Shown here: positions 26,296 to 34,855 of the stretch, piece after piece
How positions within the stretch are numbered: the first letter of the stretch is position 1
Layout of the letters: every line of letters begins with the position of its first letter
NCBI RefSeq assembly: GCF_001761385.1
Contig: NZ_CP017476.1
Span: 4,577,501-4,641,500, forward strand
Direction of reading: 5' to 3'
Origin: Hydrogenophaga crassostreae
GTDB lineage: Bacteria > Pseudomonadota > Gammaproteobacteria > Burkholderiales > Burkholderiaceae_C
Length of the DNA stretch: 64,000 nt
Position numbers and translations under genes: made by a program
Notes under the pieces: model-generated
Told to the model about the DNA's origin: nothing
Database searches by the model: none
The model's input: only the letters and a program-made list of their open reading frames with translations

Positions 26296-26661
26296 TCAGG
26301 TCAGCCCGTCTTCAAAGCAGGGCGCCAGCGCGCGCACTTCCACGGCGGCCCACTGCGCAGCTGGGCAACGCTGGGCCCAGGCAATGGCTTCGTCACGGTC
26401 CACGTTTTGCAACAGGAAGAAGCCACCAATCATCTCTTTGGCCTCGGCGAAAGGCCCGTCGCGAAAGGCCGGCTGGCCAGGTGCCCGGCTCACCCGGACA
26501 GCGCCGGCCGTTGAAGCCAGCGACTCCACCGCCTGCAGCTTGCCCTCTGTCGCCAGCGCCTCTCCAAAACGCTGCATCTGCGCGTATGCCTCCCGGCCCT
26601 CGGCTTCATTGCGGGTGGCGCGCTGGCCCACCGGCTCAACGATCAACAACATATAGGACAT
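26296..26661 (-). CDS. DGPF (YCII-related) protein
   Basis: A 121-residue YCII-family protein. The DGPF motif is RDGPFAEAKEMIGGFFLL, and MSYMLLIVEP is the usual first strand. These small dimeric proteins co-occur with ECF42 sigma factors in many bacteria, where the pair is thought to form a signalling or regulated unit; the biochemical role is unknown. It is the first gene of the minus-strand cluster. About 134 bases without a gene separate it from DUF1428 and contain the ECF42-like promoter. Confidence 0.9.
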   Translation of the reverse strand: MSYMLLIVEPVGQRATRNEAEGREAYAQMQRFGEALATEGKLQAVESLASTAGAVRVSRAPGQPAFRDGPFAEAKEMIGGFFLLQNVDRDEAIAWAQRCPAAQWAAVEVRALAPCFEDGLT

Positions 26662-26677
26662 GGTTCTTTCCCTCGAA

Positions 26678-26740
26678 ATCAGGCTGAAGACCGCATCCTA
26701 AAGGCAGCCAGGTCCAGTCAAAAGGCCCTTTCAGCCTGAT
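26678..26740. promoter_or_regulatory. Exact 11-bp inverted repeat flanking a possible promoter
   Basis: ATCAGGCTGAA (26678-26688) and TTCAGCCTGAT (26730-26740) are exact inverted copies, 41 bases apart. On the minus strand they bracket TTGACT (26721-26716) and TAGGAT (26700-26695), a weak sigma-70 pair with short 15-base spacing, ahead of the DGPF gene. The region is shared with the divergent gene at 26801. It looks like a repressor operator pair; no regulator is adjacent except the cluster's sigma factor. Confidence 0.4.
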
Positions 26741-26800
26741 ACGGAAGCGAAATCCCTCTGCCCGCTTTTGAACCCGGCCCAAGGCGTGGACAATCACCCT

Positions 26801-27406
26801 ATGGATTTGCTTGCCCCTCTGCTGTTTATTGCCTTCGGCGTGTTCGTCATCAAAAACGCGGAGCAGCGCCAGCGCATCGCCTGGCTGAGCGCCATCCTGG
26901 GGCCCATCAAGCTCGAAAAAAGCATCGAAACGCTGGCCACAGGCTATATGCGGGCGCTGGCCGAGACCGACCCTGAGCGCAGCGAGCCGATCTGGCGCAT
27001 GCTGGAAGGCTCCGAGGCCACCCTGGTGCAACAGCTGGACCGCCTGGCCAAAGACATTCAGACCATGCCGCCTGCCCAAGCGAGGATCAGCCGTTGGTCG
27101 ATGGCATTGCCCATGGCCACCCGGCTGTTTCCCGATGCCACCTTTGACCTGCGCGAGGCATTTCGGGTGCACGCCAAGGGTTTTGCCCAAAGCGTGACGA
27201 ATGCCGAGGGCCTGTCCCGCAAACAGCAGGCCAGGCGTTTGCTGGCCGAGATGCTCTTGTTTCAACACACCTGCCATTGGTACTGCCGATCCAAATCGGT
27301 GGCATCGGCGCGCCTGATGGTGCGCCACCAGGCCACCCACGAAGAAACGCTGGCGTTGGTGTCGCCACAAACCCGACAGGGCTACCAGGCGCTGCTCACG
27401 GAGTGA
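26801..27406 (+). CDS. Conserved-looking protein of unknown function, N-terminal membrane segment
   Basis: A 201-residue protein I do not recognise. It begins with a short hydrophobic stretch (LLAPLLFIAFGVFVI) that could be a membrane anchor or uncleaved signal. The rest is helical and charged, with a Cys/His cluster HTCHWYC near residue 165 that might bind a metal. The ATG at 26801 is preferred because the earlier in-frame residues are unlike the rest. It diverges from the ECF42 cluster and shares its upstream inverted repeat. Codon use is like its neighbours. Confidence 0.7.
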   Translation: MDLLAPLLFIAFGVFVIKNAEQRQRIAWLSAILGPIKLEKSIETLATGYMRALAETDPERSEPIWRMLEGSEATLVQQLDRLAKDIQTMPPAQARISRWSMALPMATRLFPDATFDLREAFRVHAKGFAQSVTNAEGLSRKQQARRLLAEMLLFQHTCHWYCRSKSVASARLMVRHQATHEETLALVSPQTRQGYQALLTE

Positions 27407-27510
27407 GATGGGCCGCCGGGAAGCCTGTGCAGCAGAAAGAACATCGGCTGCAACCGGCGGGAACCCGGTCTCGCTTCGATGCTTTCTGCCGCGCAGGCTC
27501 CTGGCCTGTC

Positions 27511-28275
27511 TCAGACCCTGGAAAAATCGGGCTTGCGGCGCTCCATGAAGGCACCAAAGGCTTCGCGGGCTGCGGGTTCACGCAGCATGCGGCCAAAACT
27601 TTCACCCTCTTCGGCCATGACCGTCGCCACCTTCTGGCTCTGGCCCTGCTTCATCAAACGCTTGGTTTCCACCAGTGCCGAGATCGGCTTGGCCGCCAGG
27701 CGGCGCGCCACGGCCTGCGCGTAACCCGCCGCCTCCGTAGGCGGCAATACGCGGTTCACCAGCCCCACTTCCAGCGCGGCTTCGGCCATGAAAGGTTCGC
27801 CCAGCAAGAGGGCTTCGGCGGCACGGTGGTAACCCATCATCTGCGGCACCAGCAGGCTGGAGGAAAACTCGGGACACAGCCCCAGATTGACGAACGGCAT
27901 CGAGAAAGCCGCGTTGTCGCCCGCATAAACCAGATCGCAATGCAGCAACAGGGTGGTACCAATGCCCACGGCCGGGCCACACACGGCGGCCAGCACGGGT
28001 TTGGTGAAACCCGACAGCGCACGCATGAAGCGGTAAACCGGCGACTCACCGGTGGCGGGCGGGTTGTTGAGGAAATCGCCGATGTCATTGCCCGCGCTGA
28101 ACACGGCTTCGTTGCCCTGGAACACCACGCAGCGCACGGCATCATCGGTCTGCGCGGCTTCGAGGCCATCGGCCAGGACGGCGTACATGGCCGAGGTGAT
28201 GGAATTCTTTTTGTCTGGACGGTTGAAGGTCAGGGTGGTGATGCCGTCTTCGGTGTGGACGAGGATATCGCTCAT
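27511..28275 (-). CDS. Enoyl-CoA hydratase/isomerase family protein
   Basis: A 254-residue crotonase-fold protein. FNRPDKKNSITSAMY, the oxyanion-hole segment VFSAGNDIGDFL, and PVLAAVCGPAVGIGTTLLLHCDLVYA are the standard landmarks. GLCPEFSSSLL occupies the position where true hydratases carry a catalytic Glu, so it may be an enoyl-CoA isomerase-like (Eci) member. The ATG at 28275 matches the family start (MSDILVHTEDGI). It is a single gene, distant from the fatty-acid unit at 31.7-40.5 kb. Confidence 0.9.
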   Translation of the reverse strand: MSDILVHTEDGITTLTFNRPDKKNSITSAMYAVLADGLEAAQTDDAVRCVVFQGNEAVFSAGNDIGDFLNNPPATGESPVYRFMRALSGFTKPVLAAVCGPAVGIGTTLLLHCDLVYAGDNAAFSMPFVNLGLCPEFSSSLLVPQMMGYHRAAEALLLGEPFMAEAALEVGLVNRVLPPTEAAGYAQAVARRLAAKPISALVETKRLMKQGQSQKVATVMAEEGESFGRMLREPAAREAFGAFMERRKPDFSRV

Positions 28276-28537
28276 GGGTGGGTTTTCTGCTTTGGGTGTC
28301 GGGGTAACGGAGCGCAACAAACCACCGGAGCCCCGGGGCATGGTCCGCCAACAAGGCCGCCAAGTTAACAGAAAGCCACCGGGCTGTCAGCGAAGGTCAG
28401 CCCAATGCGCGACAGCGTGGCCCCGCGCAAAACACCGCGCAGCGCAGCCTGCCTCAGCGCTCTTTCTCACTACACTGGACGGCGCACCGACGGGCTGAGG
28501 CCATCAACCCCGGACCTGCCACTTTCCCAAGCTGCCC

Positions 28538-30868
28538 ATGATCCACCCAAGCCTTCCGATTTTGTCCTCCCGCCAGTCACCCTTGGGGCGATTTCAAGTG
28601 TGGCTGCTGATCGGGCTCACTGCACTGAGCCTGACCGGACAGGCGCATGCGACCAGCCTGGCGCCAGCGCCCGACGGCATCGCCGCGCCCCTCGCCCACC
28701 GCCCCAGGATCGGCCTGGTCCTCTCCGGCGGCGGCGCGCGCGGTTTCGCTCACGTAGGGGTGCTCAAGGCACTGGAAGAAGCCCGGGTGCCGGTGGACTT
28801 CATCGTCGGCACCTCCATGGGTGCCATCATCGGCGGCCTGTACGCCAGCGGCATGAATGCCGATGAGCTGGAGCGCGAACTGGTTGGTGTTGACTGGGGC
28901 GATCTGTTTGACCGCCGGGAACCGAGGCAATTGCTGTCGCAGCGGCGCAAGGAAGAAGATTTCGAATTTGCGCCCATGCTGCAAATGGGTTTTCGCGATG
29001 GCGAGTTCAGACTGCCCTCGGGTGCCGTGTCATCGCGTTCGCTGGAAATGCTGCTGCGCCGCTACACGCTGACCACACGCCACCTCGCCAGCTTCAACGG
29101 CTTGCCCACCCCGTTTCGCGCCATTGCAACCAACATGGAAACCGGCAAGGCGGTGGTGCTCGATCGCGGCGACCTGGCGGCCGCCTTGCGCGCCAGCATG
29201 TCCGTGCCAGGCGTTTTTTCACCGCTGGAAGTGGATGGCCAGATCCTCGGCGATGGCGGTCTCGTCGACAACCTGCCGGTCAGCGTCGCGCGCAGCATGG
29301 GTGCAGACATCATCATTGCCGTCAACATCGGGACCCCGCTGGCGGGCCGCGAGACCCTGGGCACGGTATTGGGCGTCACGGCCCAGATGGTCAACATCCT
29401 GACCGAACAGAACGTTCAGGCCAGCATCGCAACGCTCACACCAAAAGACCTGTTGCTGGCGCCTGAACTGGGCAAGCTCACCTCGGGCGACTTCGACCGC
29501 GCGCCAGAGCTGGTGAAGATTGGCCATACCTACGCTGCGTCGGTGCGCCAGGCCCTGCGCGTTTACGCAGCGCCAGAGGCCGAGTACGCCACCTGGCAAA
29601 CCCAGCGCATCGCTCAGACGCTGGCCAACTCGGCCCGGGTCGGCTCGCTGAAAGAGGTGCAGTTCGAAGGAGTCAGCGCCGAACGCGCCGAACGCCTGCG
29701 CGAGATGCTCGACATGCCCCTGGATCAGCCGGTGAGCGTGAAGCAGATCGAGGGCGACTTGCAGGAACTCGCCGCCATGGGCGACTACGAACGGGTGGAC
29801 TACCGGCTCGACAACCAGGGGGCGCCTGGCGAGGAGGCCCTGGTGGTGAGCCTGCGTGAAAACGACTGGGGTCCCAACTACCTGCGCATCGGCATGGACC
29901 TGCAAACCGACTTCGAAGGCCGGTCTGCGTTCAACCTGCGCCTGAGCCACAACCGCCACTGGCTCACAGAAGGCGGAGCCGAATGGCGCAACCGGATCCA
30001 GGTGGGCGAGACCATGGGGCTCTACTCCGAGATCTACCAGCCTTGGGGCTCCAGAGGGCAAGGTTTTGCTGCCGCCTACATCGACGCAGACCTGAAGCGC
30101 CTGGAGCTGTACAACCTCAATGGCGACCTGGCCGCCATTGGCCGGCGCCAGACGGTGCAGGTGGGTGCCGACCTCGGCTTGCCGCTGGACCGTCTGGGCC
30201 GGTTTGGCGACCTGCGGCTGGGCAGCTTTGCCAACGCGCGCCGTGCCGTGCCCGAACTGGTGTCTGCCGGTCTGGTGGATGAGGGTGTGACCGTGGCCTC
30301 GGAAAGCTGGCGCGAGATCGGGTTGCGCGCGCGGGTCACGTCCGACCAGCTGGACTACGCGAATTTTCCATCCAGCGGCTACCGCACAGATGCCGAACTC
30401 GCCATAGGCCGTCTTTACAACAACGGGGAAAGCAACCGCTTCACCCGCCTCAACGCCACAGCGACCGGCGTGCACAGCTGGGGACCCCACACGCTCAATG
30501 CATCCCTTCGGGTCGGCATGGCCAGCGACATCCCCGTGGGGGCGATTGACGAGTACTCCCTGGGTGGGTTCCAGCAACTCTCGGGTTACCGCGTCGGCCA
30601 GGTGGCCGGCAACTACCTCACGTTCGGCCGCCTCACCTACTACCAGCGCCTGCCCTGGCAAGGTGGCGTGGTGCGGGCCCTTTTTGCCGGTGGCTCACTC
30701 GAGATCGGCAACGCATGGGCCGACCGCAGCGACATGAGCTTGAAAGACCTGCGCAGCGGCTCCAGCCTGTTTGTGGGCACCGACACCGGTCTCGGTCCGC
30801 TCTACCTGAGCGTGGTGCATGCGCCCAAGGGCTACACGGGTCTGTACCTGTTCCTGGGTCGCCCCTAG
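28538..30868 (+). CDS. Patatin-like phospholipase with BamA-type outer-membrane barrel
   Basis: A 776-residue protein of the PlpD/type Vd autotransporter type. After an N-terminal signal-like segment (WLLIGLTALSLTGQAHA) comes the patatin domain: oxyanion loop SGGGARGFAHVG, nucleophile in GTSMG, and catalytic Asp in GDGGLVDNLP. Residues about 370-440 form a POTRA-like domain (LKEVQFEGVSAERAERL) and the rest is beta-strand-rich sequence of a BamA-like barrel. The chain ends YLFLGRP, lacking the terminal aromatic residue usual for outer-membrane barrels. The stop is followed within nine bases by the 84-bp repeat array. Predicted to be an outer-membrane lipid hydrolase. Confidence 0.9.
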   Translation: MIHPSLPILSSRQSPLGRFQVWLLIGLTALSLTGQAHATSLAPAPDGIAAPLAHRPRIGLVLSGGGARGFAHVGVLKALEEARVPVDFIVGTSMGAIIGGLYASGMNADELERELVGVDWGDLFDRREPRQLLSQRRKEEDFEFAPMLQMGFRDGEFRLPSGAVSSRSLEMLLRRYTLTTRHLASFNGLPTPFRAIATNMETGKAVVLDRGDLAAALRASMSVPGVFSPLEVDGQILGDGGLVDNLPVSVARSMGADIIIAVNIGTPLAGRETLGTVLGVTAQMVNILTEQNVQASIATLTPKDLLLAPELGKLTSGDFDRAPELVKIGHTYAASVRQALRVYAAPEAEYATWQTQRIAQTLANSARVGSLKEVQFEGVSAERAERLREMLDMPLDQPVSVKQIEGDLQELAAMGDYERVDYRLDNQGAPGEEALVVSLRENDWGPNYLRIGMDLQTDFEGRSAFNLRLSHNRHWLTEGGAEWRNRIQVGETMGLYSEIYQPWGSRGQGFAAAYIDADLKRLELYNLNGDLAAIGRRQTVQVGADLGLPLDRLGRFGDLRLGSFANARRAVPELVSAGLVDEGVTVASESWREIGLRARVTSDQLDYANFPSSGYRTDAELAIGRLYNNGESNRFTRLNATATGVHSWGPHTLNASLRVGMASDIPVGAIDEYSLGGFQQLSGYRVGQVAGNYLTFGRLTYYQRLPWQGGVVRALFAGGSLEIGNAWADRSDMSLKDLRSGSSLFVGTDTGLGPLYLSVVHAPKGYTGLYLFLGRP

Positions 30869-30876
30869 AGATATAG

Positions 30877-31707
30877 AGCCCCCACGCTCCACCGCTGCGC
30901 GGGTCGCTGCCCCCCGAGGGGGCTGGGCCTGCCTTGGGGCGGCCCGGCGGCTGGCCCGATAGCCCCCACGCTCCACCGCTGCGCGGGTCGCTGCCCCCCG
31001 AGGGGGCTGGGCCTGCCTTGGGGCGGCCCGGCGGCTGGCCCGATAGCCCCCACGCTCCACCGCTGCGCGGGTCGCTGCCCCCCGAGGGGGCTGGGCCTGC
31101 CTTGGGGCGGCCCGGCGGCTGGCCCGATAGCCCCCACGCTCCACCGCTGCGCGGGTCGCTGCCCCCCGAGGGGGCTGGGCCTGCCTTGGGGCGGCCCGGC
31201 GGCTGGCCCGATAGCCCCCACGCTCCACCGCTGCGCGGGTCGCTGCCCCCCGAGGGGGCTGGGCCTGCTTTGGGGCGGCCCGGCGGCTGGCCCGATAGCC
31301 CCCACGCTCCACCGCTGCGCGGGTCGCTGCCCCCCGAGGGGGCTGGGCCTGCCTTGGGGCGGCCCGGCGGCTGGCCCGATAGCCCCCACGCTCTGCCGCT
31401 GCACGGGTCGCTGCCCCCCGAGGGGGCTGGGCCTGCCTCGGGGCGGCCCGGCGGCTGGCCCGATAGCCCCCACGCTCTGCCGCTGCGCGGGTCGCTGCCC
31501 CCCGAGGGGGCTGGGCCTGCCTTGGGGCGGCCCGGCGGCTGGCCCGATAGCCCCCACGCTCTGCCGCTGCGCGGGTCGCTGCCCCCCCGAGGGGGCTGGG
31601 CCTGCCTCGGGGCGGCCCGGCGGCTGGCCCGATCGCCCCCACGCTCCGCCGCTGCGCGGTCGCTGCCCCCCGAGGGGGCTGGGCCTGCCTTGGGGCGGCC
31701 CTGCGGT
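30877..31707. repeat. Tandem array of ten 84-bp GC-rich units
   Basis: Units begin at 30877, 30961, 31045, 31129, 31213, 31297, 31381, 31465, 31549 and 31634; the last is shortened. Each holds the palindromic core GCCCCCCGAGGGGGC and ends GGCGGCTGGCCCGAT. Units 1-6 carry CTCCACCGCTG, units 7-9 CTCTGCCGCTG, and unit 10 CTCCGCCGCTG. Unit 9 has an extra C and unit 10 lacks a G. The array fills the whole gap between two convergent stop codons (30868 and 31714). The 84-base period keeps frames open on both strands, but no start, ribosome site or protein family supports translation. It is an expansion of the dispersed post-stop element described below. Confidence 0.95.
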
Positions 31708-31713
31708 TTTCCA

Positions 31714-32523
31714 CTATTCCTTGAAGTACACCACCTGATGGCTGGTGGCCAGCATCACGCCGGACTGGTTCCAGATTTGAGCCGAGTGGTCAAAAAACCC
31801 CTGGCCAAAAGCCTGGCCCTGGGCCTGTCCGAGCACGTGGGCATCGCCGTTGGCGCTCAGCAAAGCCTGACTGGCATGGAAGTACACGGTGATCGACACG
31901 GTGCCCAACGGAACGAACCTCGCGCGGCGGTGCCAGATACGGGGTGAAAACACATCGGCCATCGCAGCCAGCGAGGCGAAGTCCAGCGGGCGCGGTGGCT
32001 GGTCCCGCACCCATTGGCGGGTGCGGCTGTGCCCCTGATCGCGCTCGTCCCACACGCCCGGAAAGCCGCCTTCGATGAAGCGCATTTCGTAGCGGTTGAG
32101 CCACTCCACACGGCCGCGCGCCGTGGGCAAAGGCACCGACCCGGGCGCCGGCACGTCGGGCATGGTGTGCTCCACGGCAGCCCAGGTGTCGCGGCGCACC
32201 GCCGTCAACGCCGTGGCCGTGACCATGGTCTCGCCCCCTTGCGTGATCGCCACCGTCCAGTGCTGTGTGGACCGGTTGGTGCGCGCGGCCACCGCCTGCA
32301 CCTCAAACGGCCCATCGGCCACCGCCGCGCAAAAATTCACCGTCAGCGACACGGGCTCACCCAGCAAAGCCGGGTGCTGCAGCACCGCATTCAAAGCCGT
32401 GGCCGCCGTGATGCCGCCATACGGACCCACCATGTTGGCGTAAGCGGGTGAAGTGGCCCCGGTGAAGGTGTGCTCACCCGTGGCGTTCAGTGCAATGGCT
32501 TGGTCAAAAGGATGTGAAGTCAT
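31714..32523 (-). CDS. TesB-like acyl-CoA thioesterase
   Basis: A 269-residue double-hotdog protein. The first hotdog contains ANMVGPYGGITAATALNAVL and the second SPRIWHRRARFVPLGTVSITVYFHAS, as in TesB-like thioesterase-family proteins (Acot8/TesB group). It would hydrolyse acyl-CoA to free acid and CoA. The ATG at 32523 is chosen over a TTG two codons earlier. It is the last gene of the fatty-acid unit; the repeat array begins six bases beyond its stop. Confidence 0.85.
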   Translation of the reverse strand: MTSHPFDQAIALNATGEHTFTGATSPAYANMVGPYGGITAATALNAVLQHPALLGEPVSLTVNFCAAVADGPFEVQAVAARTNRSTQHWTVAITQGGETMVTATALTAVRRDTWAAVEHTMPDVPAPGSVPLPTARGRVEWLNRYEMRFIEGGFPGVWDERDQGHSRTRQWVRDQPPRPLDFASLAAMADVFSPRIWHRRARFVPLGTVSITVYFHASQALLSANGDAHVLGQAQGQAFGQGFFDHSAQIWNQSGVMLATSHQVVYFKE

Positions 32524-32650
32524 GCGCAAGAGTGTGCCCAGAGAAAGAGCTCACCACAGTCGTCTTAGAGACCGAGGGAGCGTATGCGCGGCGAAGCCGC
32601 ATGGCGCAGCGGACCTGGCTCTCCGGCGTGCAATGCATCAACACGGAAAT

Positions 32651-32721
32651 GCCGCGGAACTGGCTTTGCCAGGCCGCAGGCATTGCCCCCTTTCAGGGGG
32701 TGACGCGAAGCGGCGCGGGGG
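32651..32721 (+). repeat. Post-stop palindromic element, copy a
   Basis: Element of the CCGCGGAAC ... GCCCCC-loop-GGGGG ... TGACGCGAAGCGGCGCGGGGG type. It sits seven bases beyond the thiolase stop codon. It has the GC-rich palindrome and the flanking GCGAAGC segment shared with copies b to d. The remaining gap to 32524 shows nothing else. Confidence 0.75.
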
Positions 32722-32728
32722 TGGGTCG

Positions 32729-33934
32729 TCAGACCCTTTCAAAAATCCCGGCGGCGCCCTGCCCCATGCCCACACACATCGTGACCATGCCGTATTTTTT
32801 CTGCGTGCGTTGCAAGGCATGCACCACCGTCGCGGAGCGGATTGCACCGGTTGCGCCCAAGGGATGACCCAATGCAATCGCGCCACCCATGGGGTTCACC
32901 TTGGCAGGGTCCAGGCCCAGCGTGTTCATCACGGCGAGCGACTGCGCGGCAAAGGCTTCGTTCAACTCGATCCAGTCCATGTCGTCCACCTTCAAGCCGG
33001 CATTTTTCAGCGCGGCTGGAATGGCTTCGATGGGGCCAATGCCCATGATGTGCGGCGGCACACCTCGGCTGGCGTAGCTCACGAAACGGGCCAACGGCTT
33101 GAGGTTGTATCGCTTCAGGGCCGCTTCGCTCACCAGGATCAGCGCGCCGGCGCCGTCGCTGGTTTGCGAGCTGTTGCCCGCCGTCACAGAGCCGCGGGCG
33201 GCAAACACGGTGCGCAGCCGGGCCAGGCCTTCCAGCGTGGTCTCGGGGCGCGCGCCTTCGTCGAGGCTCACGGTGCGCGTGCTGGTAGTGACTTCCGCGG
33301 TCTCCAGATTCACGCGTCGGTCGGTCACTTCAACCGGCGTCATCTCGGCCGCGAATTCACCGGCCTTCATGGCGGCAATGGCGCGCTGGTGCGATTGCAC
33401 GGCAAACGCGTCCTGATCGTCCCGGCTCACCTTCCACTGCTGGGCGACCTTCTCAGCCGTCAGGCCCATGCCATACGCGATGCCATAGCTTTCCACATCG
33501 TCGGTGTTGGTGAAGATGGTGGGCGACAGGCTGGGCGAATTGCCCATCATGGGCACCATGCTCATGCTCTCGGTGCCCGCCGCGATCATCACGTCGGCCT
33601 CGCCCACACGGATGCGGTCGGCCGCCATCTGCACCGCAGACAGGCCGGAGGCGCAGAAGCGGTTGACCGTGATGCCGCCCACGGTATTCGGCAAACCTGC
33701 CAGGATGGCGCCAATGCGCGCCACGTTCAGACCCTGCTGGGCTTCAGGAATCGCACAGCCGCAGATCACGTCCTCTATGGATTTCGGATCCAGGCCTGGC
33801 ACCTGTGCCAATGCCGAACGCAGCGCAATTGCCAGCAGATCGTCGGGACGCAGGTGTTTGAAGGAGCCTTTGTGCGAACGACCAATGGGCGTGCGCGTGG
33901 CGGCAACGATGTAGGCGTCTTGAACTTGTTTCAT
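32729..33934 (-). CDS. Acetyl-CoA acyltransferase (beta-ketothiolase)
   Basis: A 401-residue thiolase. The nucleophilic cysteine is in NRFCASGLSAVQ, the His in GHPLGATGA, and the second Cys in CVGMGQGAAG. The NEAFAAQSLAV motif is also present. It cleaves 3-ketoacyl-CoA to acetyl-CoA and a shortened acyl-CoA. It follows the hydratase gene and precedes the thioesterase in the beta-oxidation unit, matching FadA in fadNAE-type operons. Confidence 0.95.
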   Translation of the reverse strand: MKQVQDAYIVAATRTPIGRSHKGSFKHLRPDDLLAIALRSALAQVPGLDPKSIEDVICGCAIPEAQQGLNVARIGAILAGLPNTVGGITVNRFCASGLSAVQMAADRIRVGEADVMIAAGTESMSMVPMMGNSPSLSPTIFTNTDDVESYGIAYGMGLTAEKVAQQWKVSRDDQDAFAVQSHQRAIAAMKAGEFAAEMTPVEVTDRRVNLETAEVTTSTRTVSLDEGARPETTLEGLARLRTVFAARGSVTAGNSSQTSDGAGALILVSEAALKRYNLKPLARFVSYASRGVPPHIMGIGPIEAIPAALKNAGLKVDDMDWIELNEAFAAQSLAVMNTLGLDPAKVNPMGGAIALGHPLGATGAIRSATVVHALQRTQKKYGMVTMCVGMGQGAAGIFERV

Positions 33935-34000
33935 GGCGAATGCCTCAGGGTTGGGGTGTCAGGTTTGAAACTGCGACCCGTATCAATACAAATAGGAAAA

Positions 34001-34717
34001 TCAGGCCTTGGCAGCACCCAGGCGCTGCCAGTCGACGATGTCTTTTTCGATGGCGCCCGGCATGGCCGCGAGCACGTTGGCACGCAAGCGCTGCTTGGTC
34101 GCGGTGAACGACGCAGGGTGGGCCTTCTTCAGCCGTGCCACATGCGCCTGCACAGCAGCGGCCATGGCGTCGGGCGCCACGGCCTCGTCCAGCAAACCTG
34201 CCACCACTGCGGCCTCACCGGCGTAGGCAGACGCCGTGCCGACCAGATGCAGATGCGGCGTACTCACACGTTCGCGGCAGGTTTCCAGAGCGAAATAGGG
34301 CAGCGTCATGCCGATCTGGATTTCGTTGGCCTGGAGCATGGCGCCCGATCCCTCTTCCAGTCCGATGCGCACATCGGCACACTGAAGGAGAAACAAACCC
34401 ATGGCCACCGCGTGGCCCGAACAGGCCGCGATCACCGGATGCGGATACGACAGGACCCGCTGCGCCAGCTGCGCGCCGCCGGTGAGCATCTGGAACGTCA
34501 ACTTGGGGTCGCCCGCCTTGAACACCCCCAAATCAAACCCGCCCGAGAAGACGCCAGGTCGCCCGGTCAGCACGACGGTGGCCTTGTCAGCCTCAGCGCG
34601 GTCGAAAGCAGCGTTCAATGCCGCCTGCATCGCCGGGCCCATGGCATTCGCCTTGCCATCGTCCATGGTCAATGTGGCCACGCCATCGGCAAAAGCGTAA
34701 GAAACCAGATCAGTCAT
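34001..34717 (-). CDS. Enoyl-CoA hydratase/isomerase family protein
   Basis: A 238-residue crotonase-fold protein. Markers are TLTMDDGKANAMGPAM, the oxyanion-hole segment VFSGGFDLGVFK and HPVIAACSGHAVAMGLFLL. The second catalytic region (GMTLPYFALETCRERV) differs from classical hydratases, and the homologues I recall are annotated crotonase/enoyl-CoA hydratase without proven activity. The ATG at 34717 (MTDLVSY) is preferred over a GTG-type start four codons earlier. It lies between thiolase and FadN-type genes. Confidence 0.88.
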   Translation of the reverse strand: MTDLVSYAFADGVATLTMDDGKANAMGPAMQAALNAAFDRAEADKATVVLTGRPGVFSGGFDLGVFKAGDPKLTFQMLTGGAQLAQRVLSYPHPVIAACSGHAVAMGLFLLQCADVRIGLEEGSGAMLQANEIQIGMTLPYFALETCRERVSTPHLHLVGTASAYAGEAAVVAGLLDEAVAPDAMAAAVQAHVARLKKAHPASFTATKQRLRANVLAAMPGAIEKDIVDWQRLGAAKA

Positions 34718-34780
34718 ACCTATCTCCAAAATCAGTCAATCCAAAGTGCAACCCGGCGCGAGATGCCCCCAGCCCAGGGT

Positions 34781-34854
34781 GCCGCGGAACCCGGCTCCGC
34801 CGGACCGCCAGCACCGCCCCCTGGGGGGTGACGCGCAAAGCGCGGCGCGGGGGG
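34781..34854 (+). repeat. Post-stop palindromic element, copy b
   Basis: GCCGCGGAACCCGG leads to GCCCCCTGGGGGG and GACGCGCAAAGCGCGGCG before a G-run. It begins one base beyond the stop codon of the FadN-type gene. It is the best-preserved single copy in the window and defines the consensus with copies a, c and d. Confidence 0.78.
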
Positions 34855-34855
34855 A

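Noticed and set aside
30877..31707. CRISPR array
   Set aside because: Units are contiguous with no unique spacers, and no cas genes are near.
30695..31947. Long frames of 28-residue repeats on both strands across the 84-bp array
   Set aside because: 84 is divisible by 3 and the unit lacks stops, so both strands stay open by arithmetic. No ribosome site or family supports either, and one runs antisense into the thioesterase.
32453..34831. A 792-codon plus-strand frame
   Set aside because: Antisense to thiolase and hydratase genes; composition is Gly/His/Arg-rich shadow sequence.
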